Shown: positions 11,306 through 22,567, counted from the stretch's first letter. The stretch: 64,000 bases of DNA from Myxocyprinus asiaticus (GCF_019703515.2 NC_059388.1:6041979-6105978); one strand, 5' to 3'. Numbers and translations: made by a program. The notes: a model not told the origin generated them from the sequence alone.

Positions 11306-12159
11306 CTCACTCTCCTACCAGCCCAAGAATCAGCAGGGGGAATACAGCAGAAGGCAGGAGACGAAGTGATGGTAAAAATGAGCAGAGTTTATTGAATAAT
11401 CTTAACTGTGTCTTTCTCAATGCTCAGTCTGACTTTGTCTGACCAGCACTAATTCAACAAGTGTTTCTGTACCATGCGAAGTCAATGGACAATTACTTCT
11501 TCACAACATCATCCCATGACATTGAAGACCTTAAAATTGAAACTCTTTATCTCTAACTTGTGAGACAATATAGCACACAACATAAAATTAAGGAATTTGA
11601 CAAATAACAATATGAAAAATGAGTAAAAAATGATTATATAAAATGATATATGTATGAATAATAAAATAATATAAAAAAATTGAAAGAAATGAAATAAGAC
11701 TTAGTATGTATGTCTGTACAGTATGTTTGCTCTCTTTAAGTAATTCACAAGCACACACAGACTCACAAACACACGTTGCCTTCGAAAAATGAAAACAGAA
11801 CTTTAGATCCTTCTGTCATGGAATGTGTTAAGTGATAAGTTTCTTTAAAAATTATCCGAGAAAGTCATGATAGACAGGTGGTAGCTTTTGTATAGCTATC
11901 AGTTCATCACTCAGAATTACTTAGAATAGCCTACAACACCTTTCTCTGAATGACTATTGAGGGAAGTACAGCAGGAAAAATGGCTGAGTATTGTTTTAGG
12001 TATAAAATATATACATCTAGTGCCTGTATTGTCCATTTATAGTCTTTAAACAATAGCTTGGACCCTTACCTAGTTAAAAACAAGCTAATTTCAAGACATT
12101 GAAGTCATGTCAGGTCGTCACGTGGGTCACCCGTCGATGTTCGGTTACATATTCGGTTA
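11306..12159. other. Unassigned DNA
   Basis: No gene or repeat family recognised. The sequence is AT-rich and lacks a long open frame. Confidence 0.6.
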
Positions 12160-13023
12160 AGTCTCCTACACACTACACGACTTTCAAAGACGTCGAATTG
12201 TAGTACCGTTCATTACACAACTGTCTGTCTTGTCATGGAAGCCATAGGGTTTTCAAATTACACGAGGAATCGGCAACAGGGGTGAACACATTACAAAACA
12301 TTTCACTATTGATCAAACCCCCGACGACTCTGCCTGGACTCTAAATTACGTTTCACAACAGAGTACACGCGAGAAGTGATACAAGATACGAAAACAAAAG
12401 CATGATCATGTGTTATGCATTTCAGAATATGATGTGTATGTTTTTCATTGCCTTTACATAATGTGTAAAGGCATCATATATTTTATTGGTTACAATATGA
12501 AAAAGTACCTCCTACAGAAAAATCTACCTATTTGCTTACCAATAAAGAATTGGCAATTTCTCTCCAACTCTTCTCTTTATCCACCCAGTTGTGGTACAGT
12601 TCAGAGGAAACATAAAATAGGCATTGGTGCTCCTGCCAATGTTCCACTAATTTTTCCTCTATTTCTTTGGTCCAATGAGACTTTCTTGATACCGCAGCCA
12701 TGCTAGTTGATGTTCTGTTGCAGGTACATCAGGACTCCTCCCACTGAAACTTCCCGTGCTCGTTTCTCGCTTTCTCATTGGCTGTAGGTCAGCGCTGCAG
12801 TTGTATTCAGTCAAAACAAATTTCACATTGCGCGATTTGGAATCGCAGACAGGTCCAGATATTTAACATGCTAGATATCTCGCTGACATTGGCGACGCGT
12901 CAGATCGCGTCTTTTATAATTCATACATTGCGTTCGTCACTCACAGGAGCGAGCTCTGATTTGCCTATGAAAACTGTCGGCGAGTGAAAATTGGGCCTAA
13001 AATCATGTAGTGTAAACTCGGCA
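12160..13023 (-). mobile_element. PIF/Harbinger-like non-autonomous element carrying a MADF exon
   Basis: The segment is bounded by imperfect inverted repeats. The left end reads AGTCTCCTACACACTACACG; the right end, read inward, is TGCCGAGTTTACACTACATG. Each end is flanked by TTA (12,157-12,159 and 13,024-13,026), the 3-bp duplication typical of Harbinger elements. Inside, the minus strand carries a promoter-like region and the start of a MADF-domain protein, the accessory DNA-binding protein encoded by Harbinger elements. No DDE transposase is present, so it depends on an autonomous partner. Confidence 0.65.
12540..12701 (-). CDS. MADF-domain first exon within the Harbinger-like element
   Basis: From the ATG at 12,701 the minus strand is open for 54 codons (MAAVSRKSHWTKEIEEKLVE, then HWQEHQCLFYVSSELYHNWV, then DKEKSWREIANSLL). 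It ends at an intact splice donor GTAAGC. The pattern of a Trp near residue 10, an EKLVE helix, YxxSxxxYHN, and K.KSWREIA is the first part of a MADF (Myb/SANT-like) DNA-binding domain. In Harbinger elements this protein binds the element ends and assists nuclear import of the transposase. Downstream exons were not found within the terminal repeats. The frame has no stop, so the insertion is young or the exon is maintained. Whether it is transcribed cannot be told from the sequence. Confidence 0.55.
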
Positions 13024-14509
13024 TTAGGCGTTCGGTCGGTCGGTCGGTCGGACACTTGGTTTTGACACGGAGTTCCCGCCATACACAGACACTGCCAGAC
13101 AGACACGCCAACACACCTGCATAAGTGCCTGGAGCGAGTTCTGGAGCAAAATTTGAATATCTGAGGCCATCTATCAGTCGACGTGTCTTTGGGAAAAAGT
13201 AAGCATAAATATATTTGTATTCATCATTTTACACAGTGGTTTGTACATATATAATTGAGAATCACTGTATAGTTGAAATGTTTTATCCCTCAGTGTTTTA
13301 AAAACTTTCCTGGTTCGTCATATTGTAATTTTAAATAGCCTGTTTGTGCACAGCCAGTCAACCGTGAAGCAGCATGTAACCGAGGTAAATTTATAATAGA
13401 TAATTCACCATGTTGGACTAATTTCAGTTATTGGAAATTGGCAACGTTAACATGATCAGTCTTTAGTTTATTCATTTTTCTGACTTCCGCTCAGGACTGT
13501 CCTATGACGCGCGCTCAAGCCTGCATAGTGAGTCAATAACACACAAGTCTCAAAAACTTTCTCAAAAAGACTGTGTTTTAATTTCAGGGACAAACCCGGT
13601 GGCATTTTCTGCATTAATGTTCATAGAGGACCACCTTTGCATGGCAAAGGTAGAAGTCTAAAGTTAGGTCTATCTTTGCTATATTACAATTGTATCTCAC
13701 AGCAATATAACATACATTTAAGTACTTTGTCATCTGCTTTACCTATAAATTGTGCTGAAAAACAGTGTCTTTTGTGTTTTATCTAAATGCTTAAATATCA
13801 TCTTTATGATTATTATTAGTAGTAGTACTGTTTAATAATGTCACTTGTATGTATTTCTTCATTTCAGAGAGTCATGCATTACTCCTGTGTCATTTGCGTC
13901 ATGCTTCAGAAGGTAATAGTGTTTAGACAATAATATATTTTGCATTATAACTTTTCGGCTGCATTTTTTATTAGGGATTGTCTTTGTGGTAAATCCACCC
14001 ATAAGAGGCTCAAATACAGAACACAGTGGTATTCTTTTGAGTATTGTATTGTAAAGGTAATTAAAAGAGTTCATGTATGATATATGGTGTAGTTAAATAG
14101 GAAAACCTATTATTTCTGTATAATTCCTGACTTTTCATTAATAAGACTTGAGTTTATCATGAAATGACCCACTGTTGAAATACAGTTTCACTGTGATTGA
14201 TGTTTTTTCTTTTTAGGGAGGAACTCCTCAACAGAGCCACATCATCACTGAATGGTAAAGGCATTGATTACAATTTTCCAACTTTGTAAGCTTTTGAATC
14301 TAATCAGAGAGGATTTGTAAATGTATGAATGAAGCATACATGTTGCAGAATAAAACAACAAATGTCAATAGAAATAAATGTTGATAAATGTACACTTGCA
14401 GTCATATAAATAACTTAAACATAAATTACAAAATCATTAATCAGAAAAAATACTGATCATTACCCCTTCTGTGTTGTGGCTATACTTTTGAAACAGTGAG
14501 TATTATAAT

Positions 14510-14948
14510 AATCTGCCCTTCTGGCCCCGCCTGCCGGCAGGCTTGTCCCCACCTCTCTGGGGCTGGAGAGGGGGATGAGGGGAGGGAAAAAAATAAAAAA
14601 GAGGAGAGGGAAAGGGCAAAGCAGAGTGAGAGAGAAGAATAACCTGGTTCGCCGGCACCCAGATACGCCGGCGCCCTTCCCTCAGCCACTCCCCAACCTC
14701 CGGCGGACAACATCTCGCTCCTCCCCCTGTGGACGGTAGTAGGTCCTCCGGCCCTGGGCAGACGGTCATGCTCCTCCCCCTCTTTTCTCTTTTTTCTCTA
14801 TTATTTTCTTTCTATGGGGGAAAACGGCAGCATGCCTCAGATCCTCGGTGGCCGGCAGTGACGTCTCCGTCCACGGGCGGACGGCCGTGGCTGCTCCTCA
14901 GTTGGCTGGTAGTGGCGAGGACTCCACGAAAGCACATCCCTCCTCCTT
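14510..14948 (-). mobile_element. Leader region of a Gypsy-type element
   Basis: GC-rich sequence follows the LTR and primer-binding site on the minus strand ('CCCGGGAAGGAGGAGGGATG' onward). It is purine- and pyrimidine-rich and contrasts sharply with the AT-rich neighbourhood. It ends near 14,510 without any gag or pol frame, so the rest of the element has been deleted. Confidence 0.6.
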
Positions 14949-14966
14949 CCCGGGCTTCGGCACCAA
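14949..14966 (-). promoter_or_regulatory. Primer-binding site of the Gypsy-type element
   Basis: Immediately inside the LTR the minus strand reads TTGGTGCCGAAGCCCGGG. The TGGTGCCGAA...CCCGGGA form is complementary to a tRNA 3' end and is the usual primer site in this fish Gypsy group. This fixes the element's orientation. Confidence 0.7.
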
Positions 14967-15197
14967 TGTAACAAGGTTCACAATGGGAAAGGAGGAGGCG
15001 GGAACTGGCTAAACCGTCAAAATAATGGTTTAATGAAAACTTAAAAAGACACAGAACACAAACGCACACACTGCAGCTGCGTGTGGCTCTCTCTCCCGAA
15101 CTACCGCATTCTGCTGCACTTATCCCTCTCCTCGGCTGATTAGCCAGATTGGGGGCCAGGCATGCGTAGTCATGGCCCCGCTCTCCTCCTCATCACA
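14967..15197 (-). repeat. LTR of a Gypsy-type element (231 bp)
   Basis: On the minus strand it begins TGTGATGAGGAGG and ends CCTTGTTACA (TG...CA), with 'CATTAAACC' as a possible polyadenylation region. The primer-binding site follows directly. Only one LTR is seen. Confidence 0.7.
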
Positions 15198-15438
15198 GCC
15201 ACAAATGCTGTCAATTGAGCTTAATTTGTGTGAATTTTGTGTGATAAATAAAATTATAATTAATAATAATATTCCTTTTAAAAGGACAAGAACATAAAAT
15301 ACTCACAAATTAATTTATAAAAACATGTTTTTTTCTCTTCAAAGTACTGCTTTTATTGTCAATTTTACAGCATGTATCTTTCATGAAAACAACATGTAAA
15401 ATGTAAGAACATTCACCACAAGGTCAATGGACTTCTAA

Positions 15439-15818
15439 AGCCCAAAGTATACTTCGATTTTGATGCGAATGCTCAGTGTCTGCTTACAGTCGAACGCGAG
15501 CTTGTCAAAGTATGCTCCATTTGAAAGCGCGCATACACAGGCGGTTAGCGCATGCACGCTATGACTTTTGTTGTTTTTACCTTCGTTTCCTGTTATTTGC
15601 TGCCGATTACATCTTCTAGCCTTTCGTGACCGTAACGGCTCAAATGTGAGTACTGCCACCTGTTGGATCGACTAATTCATGTAGATAATTCCAGGCATAT
15701 GCGCATTCAAAGACGTGCTGTTAGAAAAATCAGGCTGCACGCATTCAGTGCTCGAGCACTCTGCTAATGACTCTGCGTCCTGCGAGTGTCCACGTCTGAC
15801 TGAAGTATACTTTGGGCT
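15439..15818. mobile_element. Harbinger-like MITE (380 bp)
   Basis: The terminal inverted repeat AGCCCAAAGTATACTTC at 15,439 is mirrored at 15,801-15,818 (GAAGTATACTTTGGGCT). TAA flanks both ends (15,436-15,438 and 15,819-15,821), as expected for PIF/Harbinger insertion. There is no coding capacity. Confidence 0.7.
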
Positions 15819-15954
15819 TAAAGGAATAGCTCACCCAAAAATGAAAATTCTCTCATGATTTTAAGCCATCCCAGATGTGTATGACTTTCCTTCTACCTTT
15901 TTTAAGCAGATTTCAGCTCAGTTTATCTGTACAATACATGTAAATGAGTGCCAT

Positions 15955-16492
15955 TATGGAATATTTTTATTTAATCATTCAGTTAATCAATTTTTGATAA
16001 TGAATTAATATGTATGCAATGATCTAGAAATGCCATCTTACAGGAATGTAACCAATGACTGTAATAAGGGAAATCATTTAATATACTAATCAAATTAATG
16101 CAGAAAGTAATGATTGTTAGTTAATATAAAATATGTAACCATATGAAGTTTATTACAGTGTGTTTTATGAATATAAAAAAAATAGTCATGCTTTTGCCAT
16201 CATTGAAGCAAGTTGGGTCAGGATGACCAGCTATAAGGGAGATGGTGTTGACAAAACTAGGGGGGCATAAGACGAATTTATTGGATAGAGGCCATCACTC
16301 AAAGAGAGAAGGGGGAACAGAAACTGTATAAAAAATGCATGATTCTGAAGTGTAATTTCAGATGCTTCATGGACCACCTCGGCTTTGTTGCTCTGTAATA
16401 AAAGTCTATTTTTGGAATCAGAACTTTGCACCTCCGAGAAATCTTTGACTCAACTGTGCTTCAATGGCTGTTGTGGGGAATCTGCCACAACA
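15955..16492 (+). repeat. Probable solo LTR of a retrovirus-like element
   Basis: This 538-bp segment interrupts the palindromic MITE and is flanked by CCAT on both sides (15,951-15,954 and 16,493-16,496). It ends in CCACAACA and contains a 'TGTAATAAAAG' polyadenylation signal at about 16,394-16,404. The 4-bp duplication fits a retroviral integrase. The 5' terminus starts TATGG rather than TG, probably a mutation. It carries no coding sequence. Confidence 0.5.
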
Positions 16493-16927
16493 CCATCAGT
16501 CTGCTTGCTGTTTAATGGTCCAAAAGGCACAATTAGGCAGCATGAGAGTAATCCACACGACTCCAGTTGATCAGTTAATATCTTCTGAAGCAAATCAATA
16601 GGTTGGTGTAAGAAACAAATCGATAATTAAAACTTTTTTAACTTTAAGTCATTGCTTCCGCCCAGCGCTGTGTTTCTGTTTGAAATAAACGAATTCTTGC
16701 GTGACGTTCATTCCTCTGTTGTATACAAAGCACGCGCTTCAAACGTATCACTTGAATTCGCCATTGCACTAATGTCACTGATGCGTCCACTGCTGGCAGG
16801 AAGAGATTTTTTTAATTTAAGTTAATAAAATTGTAATTATCGATTTTTATTTTTTTAACACAAACCTATCGATTTGCTTCAGAAGACATTAATTGATCGA
16901 CTGGAGTCTTATGGATTACTTGTATGC

Positions 16928-17359
16928 TGTCATGTTTAAATGTGTTTTTGTTCATGTTTTGTTTTCATGCCTTTTGTTTTGAAATTAGTTTACTTTCTGT
17001 CCCTGTTTCTGGTCATGTGTCCTTGTCATGTGATTTCCTGTTCCTCTCATTTGTTCCTGTCATGTGAGTATCTGTTTTCATGTGTCTTGTTATTTTATTA
17101 TTAGTTCTGTTTTATAATTGGTTCCTGTTTATTAGTCTTGTTATCATGTTCATTAGTTTAGTCTTGTCATTGATTGTCTATGTCATGTGGTTACCCATGT
17201 CCATGTATTTAAGCCATGTCAAGGTCAAGTCATGGTCAAGTCATTTTGCTTTGAATTCACATTTGGCTACCGGCATTGTAAATAAAACTGCACTTGGGTT
17301 CTCAAACATCTTAATTTTGTCATGTCTTCAGCCTGTCCTGCCTGCTCTGTAACATTACA
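16928..17359 (+). repeat. Solo LTR (432 bp) with perfect 5-bp target duplication
   Basis: It begins TGTCATGTTTAAATG and ends AACATTACA. It is flanked by TATGC at 16,923-16,927 and 17,360-17,364. It contains a TATA-like 'GTATTTAAG' (17,206-17,214) and 'AATAAAAC' (17,280-17,287) in the order of an LTR promoter and polyadenylation signal. It sits inside the palindromic MITE and resembles the LTR at 10,989-11,305 in its termini. Confidence 0.8.
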
Positions 17360-17817
17360 TATGCTCCCTAAATATTCCTTTTTGGGCCGTCAAACAGCCA
17401 GAAGCCTGATGGCACCCATTCACTTGCATTGTATGGATAAACTGAGCTGAAATCAGCTTATAAAAATCTTAATTTCTCTTCTGCTGAAGTAAAGTCATAC
17501 ACATCTGGGATGGCTTAAAGGTAAGTAAATCATGAGAGGATTTTCATTTGGGAGTGAACTAACCTTTAACATTGCTGCCATGTTTCTTTAAAATTAAGAT
17601 TGTGAATTGATGCCAGTGTTTTAATACAAAGTCCCGTGACCTCAGTATTTGCAGGGACTCTATTTTCAATTTTCTCAGAAATTTGGCCAACTCACTCGAT
17701 GCTCTTCTCCCCAGCCTCTCAAATGCTTGTCCCCCAGGATACAAAAACCATTGTAGGGATATTTAAGAAAGTCAGCACACCACAGCTCCAAAAATTGAAA
17801 AATGTATTATAGTGTTC

Positions 17818-17858
17818 TCACCTAAGGTGATGTTTTGAGCCCATAGCTCTTCATCAGA
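17818..17858 (-). ncRNA. Hammerhead-ribozyme-like motif in the Penelope tail
   Basis: The minus strand reads CTGATGA, then a short GAGC/GCTC stem, then AAAAC, then a hairpin TCACC-TTA-GGTGA. Penelope-like elements are known to carry hammerhead ribozymes with CUGAUGA, stem II, GAAA and stem III in this order. Here the conserved G before AAA is A, and I could not pair a convincing stem I, so this copy is probably a decayed ribozyme. Confidence 0.4.
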
Positions 17859-18568
17859 CAATAGGTCAGCCCTTGTATACCCGAGAACAACCAATATACA
17901 TCATATGATTAACCAGAGATAAAAAAAATAAATAAAATGTTGTGATGCAACATGCAAAAAGAGAATAAATGATCAAACTGAATAAAAAAAAAAAATCATA
18001 CAAGAATATACAGTTGAAGTCAGAAGTTTACATACACTTAAGTTGAAGTCATTAAAACTCTTTTTTTTTTTTTTTTTTTTTAACCACTCCACAGTTTTCA
18101 TATTAGCAAACTATAGTTTTGGCAAGTTGTTTAGGACATCTACTTTGTGCATGACACAAGTAATTTTTCCAACAATTGGTTACAGACAGATTGTTTCACT
18201 TTTAATTGATTCACAATTCCAGTGGGTCAGAAGTTTACATTCACTAAGTAACTGTGCCTTTAAGTGGCTTGGAAAATTCCAGAAAATGATGTCAAGCATT
18301 TAGGCAATTAGCTTCTGATAGGCTAATTGGAGTCAATTGCTGGTGTAACTGTGGATGTATTTTAAGGCCTACCTTCAAACTCAGTGCCTCTTTGCTTGAC
18401 ATCATGGTAAAATCAAAAGAAATCAGCCAAGACCTCAGAAATAAAATTGTGGACCTCCACAAGTCTGGTTCATCCTTGGGAGCAATTTTCAAATGTCTGA
18501 AGGTACCACGTTCATCTGTACAAACAATAGTATGCAAGTATAAACACCATAAGACCACGCATCCATCA

Positions 18569-19232
18569 CAGGGCTCCAGACTGCAAATAAAACGGTCGCA
18601 AATGCGACCAAAAATAATTGATTGTGACAATTTAAAATCTAGTCACCATTGGCGACAGTCAAGTTGTGTGTATTCATATGCGGTTTTGTCAGATATAATC
18701 TTGTGTGTTATTGAACACATCTTTAGAGTGTGCACCACCAATGTGTCTCGCGCCGCTTTTTACCCGTTCTGTTGTGATGAGCTCACTGCACTGCACGCAA
18801 CAACAAACCCAGCGTGATAGAGTCTTTCTTTTTCTTCATTTATTTTTTTTTTTATAGCGGTTCACAAGCTAAAGTGGTGCATTACCACCATCTACTGTAA
18901 GCATTGGATCAGAGACTGCCCCTCTTTCGACCAACCTCCTTCTGGACCTATTCATTGGCTCAAGCCTCTGCTGGCTCTGCATGTTCAGCTCCACCAGCAT
19001 TTGCTCCAAGCCCCTCACAGCCCAGAAAGTGTGAGAGAGTCGTGACCAAATGACTCATGAACCACCCGAAAAGAACTGAGAGCTCAGGTTAGCAGTTTGA
19101 ATCAGAGTCACTTTCTCAGTGAATCATCCGCCAGTGTGTTCACAGCTGGGACCGCAAACATTTAAATATAGGAGTCCCATGTGTATTTCGGGCTTCTTTA
19201 TAATTAAAAGTCCAGCACCGTGTGTGTGTGTG

Positions 19233-19286
<54 letters not shown>

Positions 19287-19709
19287 AGATCCAGCTTTTG
19301 ACACTTGCAAACATTCGTTGATGCTCAAGAAGGAAACACACTAATATATGCATACTGTGCTTTATGTAAATATCTGCTTATGTAGATTCTGAAGGGCAGT
19401 ACTAAATACAAAAATGTTTTATCTCTTATATTTTTATAAATTATGAAAGGGGTGTGAACACTGATGAGACCAAAGGGGAATGCAAACTTATGCATCTTCT
19501 CAACTATATGTACTGTTTATTAAACCTCTGATTAATGGGATATCAGCTGTCTTCCTTTTTTTTCTGTTTTCTATCTTGTTTCTGAACAACAATCTAAATT
19601 GAACAATTCTATGATTTGGTGACTAAATACAGCCATTTGTCTCCTTGATGTTTCAGTTTAGGAGCCAATGGCTACTAAGTCATTTTTTTTTTTTTGTCTG
19701 GAGCCCTGC
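18569..19709. mobile_element. hAT-like non-autonomous insertion in Tc1
   Basis: Inverted ends CAGGGCTCCAGAC (18,569) and GTCTGGAGCCCTG (to 19,709) bound a segment with no transposase. The flanking octamers ATCCATCA and CATCATAA are similar but shifted, so the 8-bp hAT duplication is only partly preserved. It includes an AT microsatellite at 19,231-19,281. Confidence 0.65.
19231..19281. repeat. AT microsatellite
   Basis: A (GT)n run at 19,219-19,232 is followed by (AT)n to 19,281. Confidence 0.95.
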
Positions 19710-20797
19710 ATCATAATGCTCATGAAGGAGATGCATTCTGTCCCCTTGAGATGAACGTAGTTTGGTGAAAAAAGTGCAAATCAATCCCAGAACAACAGCA
19801 AAGGACCTTGTGAAGATGCTGGAGGGAACAGGTAGACAAGTATCTATATCCACAGTAAAACAAGTCCTATATCAACATAACCTGAAAGGCTGCTCAGCAA
19901 GGAAGAATCCACTGCTCCAAAAACGCCATAAAAAAGCCAGACTACAGTTTGCAAGTGCACATGGGGACAAAGATCTTACTTTTTGGAGAAATGTCCTCTG
20001 GTCTAATGAAACAAATTGAACTGTTTGGCCATAATGGCCATTGTTTTGTTTGGAGGAAAAAGGGTGAATCTTGCAAGCCAAAGAACACCATCCCAACCGC
20101 GAAGCATGGAGGTGGCCGCATCATGCTTTGGGGGTGCTTTGCTGCAGGAGGGACTGGTGCACTTCACAGAATAGAAGGCATCATGAGGAAGGAAAATGAT
20201 GTGGATATATTGAAACAACATCTCAAGACATCAGCCAGGAAGTTAAAGCTCGGTCGCAAATGGGTCTTCCAAATGGACAATGACCCCAAGCATACCTCCA
20301 AAGTGTTGTCAAAATGGCTTAAGGACAACCAAGTCAAGGTATTGAAGTGGCCATCACAAAGCCCTGACCTCAATCCGAAAGAAAAGTTGTGGGCAGAACT
20401 GAAAAAGCGTGCGTGAGAAAGGAGGCTTACAAACCTGACTCCATTACACCAGTTCTGTCTGGAGGAATGGGCCAAAATTCCAGCAACTTATTGTGAGAAG
20501 CTTGTGGAAGGCTACCCAAAACATTTGACCCAGGTTCTACAATTTAAAGGCAATGCTACCAAATTCTAACAAAGTGTGTGTGTAAACTTCTGACCCACTG
20601 GGAATGTGATGGAAGAATAAAAGCTGAAATAAATTATTCTCTCTACTATTATTCTGACATTTCCCATTCTTAAAATAAAGTAGTGATCCTAACTGACCTA
20701 AGAAAGGGAATTTTTTTTTTCTATGATTTACATGTCAAAAATTGTGAAAAACTGAGATTAAATGTATTTAGCTAAGGTGTATGTAAACTTCTGACTT

Positions 20798-20800
<3 letters not shown>

Positions 20801-20838
<38 letters not shown>
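20801..20838. repeat. GT microsatellite at Tc1 border
   Basis: A (GT)n run replaces the last bases of the Tc1 right terminal repeat. Confidence 0.95.
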
Positions 20839-20840
<2 letters not shown>

Positions 20841-21136
20841 ATTATATATAACACATAAAGCCAACAAAACCCAAAGTACCAATATGTATAATAAAGGTAC
20901 GAATAACACAAAGTATATACAAAATCAATCAAAATCCAAAGGCAAAAAGCATCAGGTTAAGATACCATCGTAATAACTTCAGGACATGGGGCAAAGGAAA
21001 AGTCACGTTGAATTATTAACTACTGGTGAAAATCCAATCAATGCATAAAAGAATGTCCTTGTACAATGGACAACCCTACTGCAGAATATTTTATATTATT
21101 ATATCTAGACTATATCGCACAGAAACATTTAAGAAA

Positions 21137-21628
21137 TCAAATAATTGTCAGAGAAAGGGACTCTTCATTCAGGCCTTTTGGTGCAACAGTATCTAGAGTG
21201 TAAATCCAATAGGTTTCACGCCTTAAAAGTAAATTATTAATGTCACCTCCCCTAAGAGGACACTTTACTGATTCTATACCTATATACTGAAGTGTGGAAA
21301 TGGAATGTCTTAAAGCAGTAAAATGCTGTACTACCAGACTCTTGGGATCTTGATGCCTAATAGCACTTCGATGTTCGGAGATACGGGTTTTAAGAAGTGT
21401 ACTGGTTTTACCAATATAACAAGGACAACACAGCATGTAAATAACATTCATGGTCTTACAAGAAATTATTTCTCTAATTTTGAAAGTCTTCCCAGTATAT
21501 GGGTTTTTTAAAGTATGTGTTTTGTAAGTAAAATGACATTGTTGACAATCACCATATCGATAGTTGCCAAAAGGCACACTCAAAATATGAGATACTTTAA
21601 GAGTGGAGAAATCGGCTCTGACCAACAT
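21137..21628 (-). pseudogene. GIY-YIG endonuclease region of the Penelope-like element
   Basis: The minus frame reads CCPCYIGKTSTLLKTRISEH followed by RSAIRHQDPKSLVVQHF. The CYIGKT..L..R..EH pattern is the GIY-YIG nuclease core used by Penelope-like elements to nick target DNA. Upstream there is a Cys/His segment (YGDCQQCHFTYKTHT), and downstream a conserved RRETYWIYTLDTVAPKGLN, the usual C-terminal block. The frame is open for about 160 codons with a stop after SLTII, close to the expected C-terminus. It is separated from the RT frame by stops, so the copy as a whole is broken. Confidence 0.8.
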
Positions 21629-21799
21629 TTTGCATTAGTTGGGTGGTCTTTTATATACCAAACATGGTGGTTTTTCAAAACACTTCTTGAGGTGGGGGTC
21701 ACTGTCATCAATGTACCAATATTTCTGAATAATGCCTTCTATTTCCTTAGCCAACGGTGAATATTGGAAATAACAACTGACTCGTTGTTCTGTTTTTCT

Positions 21800-22567
21800 A
21801 GATTTGTTTACGAGACATTCTTGTGACATGTTTTTGAAACAATTCGCAGCAGATTGAATCCACTCTTCAGTGTAGGCTCTTTGTCTAAACCTATCTGACA
21901 GAATATCTGATTGATGCTGGTAGTCATCATCTCTACTACAGATCCTCTGGATATGGTTAAATTGAGAAACCCATGTAGTAATTTATTACGGTCAGTGGGT
22001 TTACGGTATAGACTTGTTTCAAGACCAGTTGTGGTATTGTTGACATAAATGTCTAGAAAATTCATTATATCACAATGAAACTCCATAGTAAATTTTAATG
22101 CACAACTGCTATCTTTAACAAGATAGCAGTATCTGGGACTCTGTACCACTCCATTTGAAATAAACATCATCAATATAACGTTTTCACAATAAAATGAAAT
22201 CTAAAAAAGGGTTACATTCTTGACTGTACATGAATTGTTGTTCAAATAAACCACAGAATAGAGAGGCAAAACTAGGGGCAATTTTAGAACCCATGTTGAC
22301 TTCAGAAACCTCAGAAATCAGATCCAAAAAGAAAATAATTATGTGACCGCACCAATTTAAATCAATTAGACATAAAGTGCTAGGAACCTTGCAAGACCGT
22401 TGATTTAAATAAAACTCTGCTGCTTTAAGACCTCCTTCAAATGGAACATTAGTATAAAGTGATTCCACATCCATAGTCACTAAAAGAACAGGTGTAAAGT
22501 CCATAGTATCCCTAATATACGAAGGTAACAAAGACACAAGGTTGAAGAAAAAAATCAACAAAGGCAA
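21800..22567 (-). pseudogene. Reverse transcriptase fragment of the Penelope-like element
   Basis: Two minus-strand frames cover the RT: LLVTMDVESLYTNVPFEGGL (motif A, with DVESLYTN) at 22,420-22,490, EVNMGSKIAPSFASLFCGLF (the MG...AP block) near 22,230-22,300, and NFLDIYVNNTTTGLETSLYR and KPTDRNKLLHG at about 21,990-22,060. The frames shift near 22,180, where the YIDD block should be (RYIDD is replaced by FISNGVVQSP). The N-terminal RT segment is absent. The pattern DVESLYTN...MG is characteristic of Penelope RTs rather than LINE or retroviral RTs. Confidence 0.75.

Larger units (their letters stand above)
15818..17569. mobile_element. Palindromic MITE with two LTR insertions inside
   Basis: The left end 'TTAAAGGAATAGCTCACCC' (15,818) is mirrored by the right end (17,527-17,569, 'GTGAACTAACCTTTAA'). 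The subterminal arms are also mirrored: the text around 'CCATCCCAGATGTGTATGAC' on the left, its complement at 17,488-17,518, and 'CTTCTGAAGCAAATC' at 16,581-16,595 against 'GATTTGCTTCAGAAG' at 16,871-16,885. This family is common in cyprinid genomes. It has no coding region. The arms are separated by two later LTR insertions at 15,955-16,492 and 16,928-17,359. Confidence 0.7.
18404..20417 (+). pseudogene. Tc1 transposase split by an insertion
   Basis: From the ATG at 18,404 the + strand encodes the N-terminal paired-type DNA-binding region (MVKSKEISQDLRNKIVDLHK, KCLKVPRSSVQTIV) up to about 18,560, where a hAT-like element begins. The protein resumes at about 19,762 with VQINPRTTAKDLVKMLEGTG, then [34 protein letters not shown] (second Asp) and [14 protein letters not shown] (catalytic Glu). 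The first Asp block (VLWSNETN) lies near 20,000 and a frameshift follows. A stop at 20,415-20,417 ends it early. Besides the insertion there are further stops and frameshifts, so it is inactive. Confidence 0.85.
18011..20803 (+). mobile_element. Tc1-like transposon with a hAT-like insertion inside
   Basis: The left terminal repeat CAGTTGAAGTCAGAAGTTTA starts at 18,011 beside TA. The right one, ending near 20,803 ('GTAAACTTCTGACTTCAA'), merges into a GT microsatellite. Without the insertion at 18,569-19,709 the element would be about 1.65 kb, the usual Tc1 length. It is the same family as the copy at 39,346-40,945, in opposite orientation. It interrupts the Penelope-like element. Confidence 0.85.

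Noticed and set aside
19872..20475. Antisense open frames across the Tc1 transposase
   Set aside because: They mirror the transposase frame on the other strand and lack any recognised domain.
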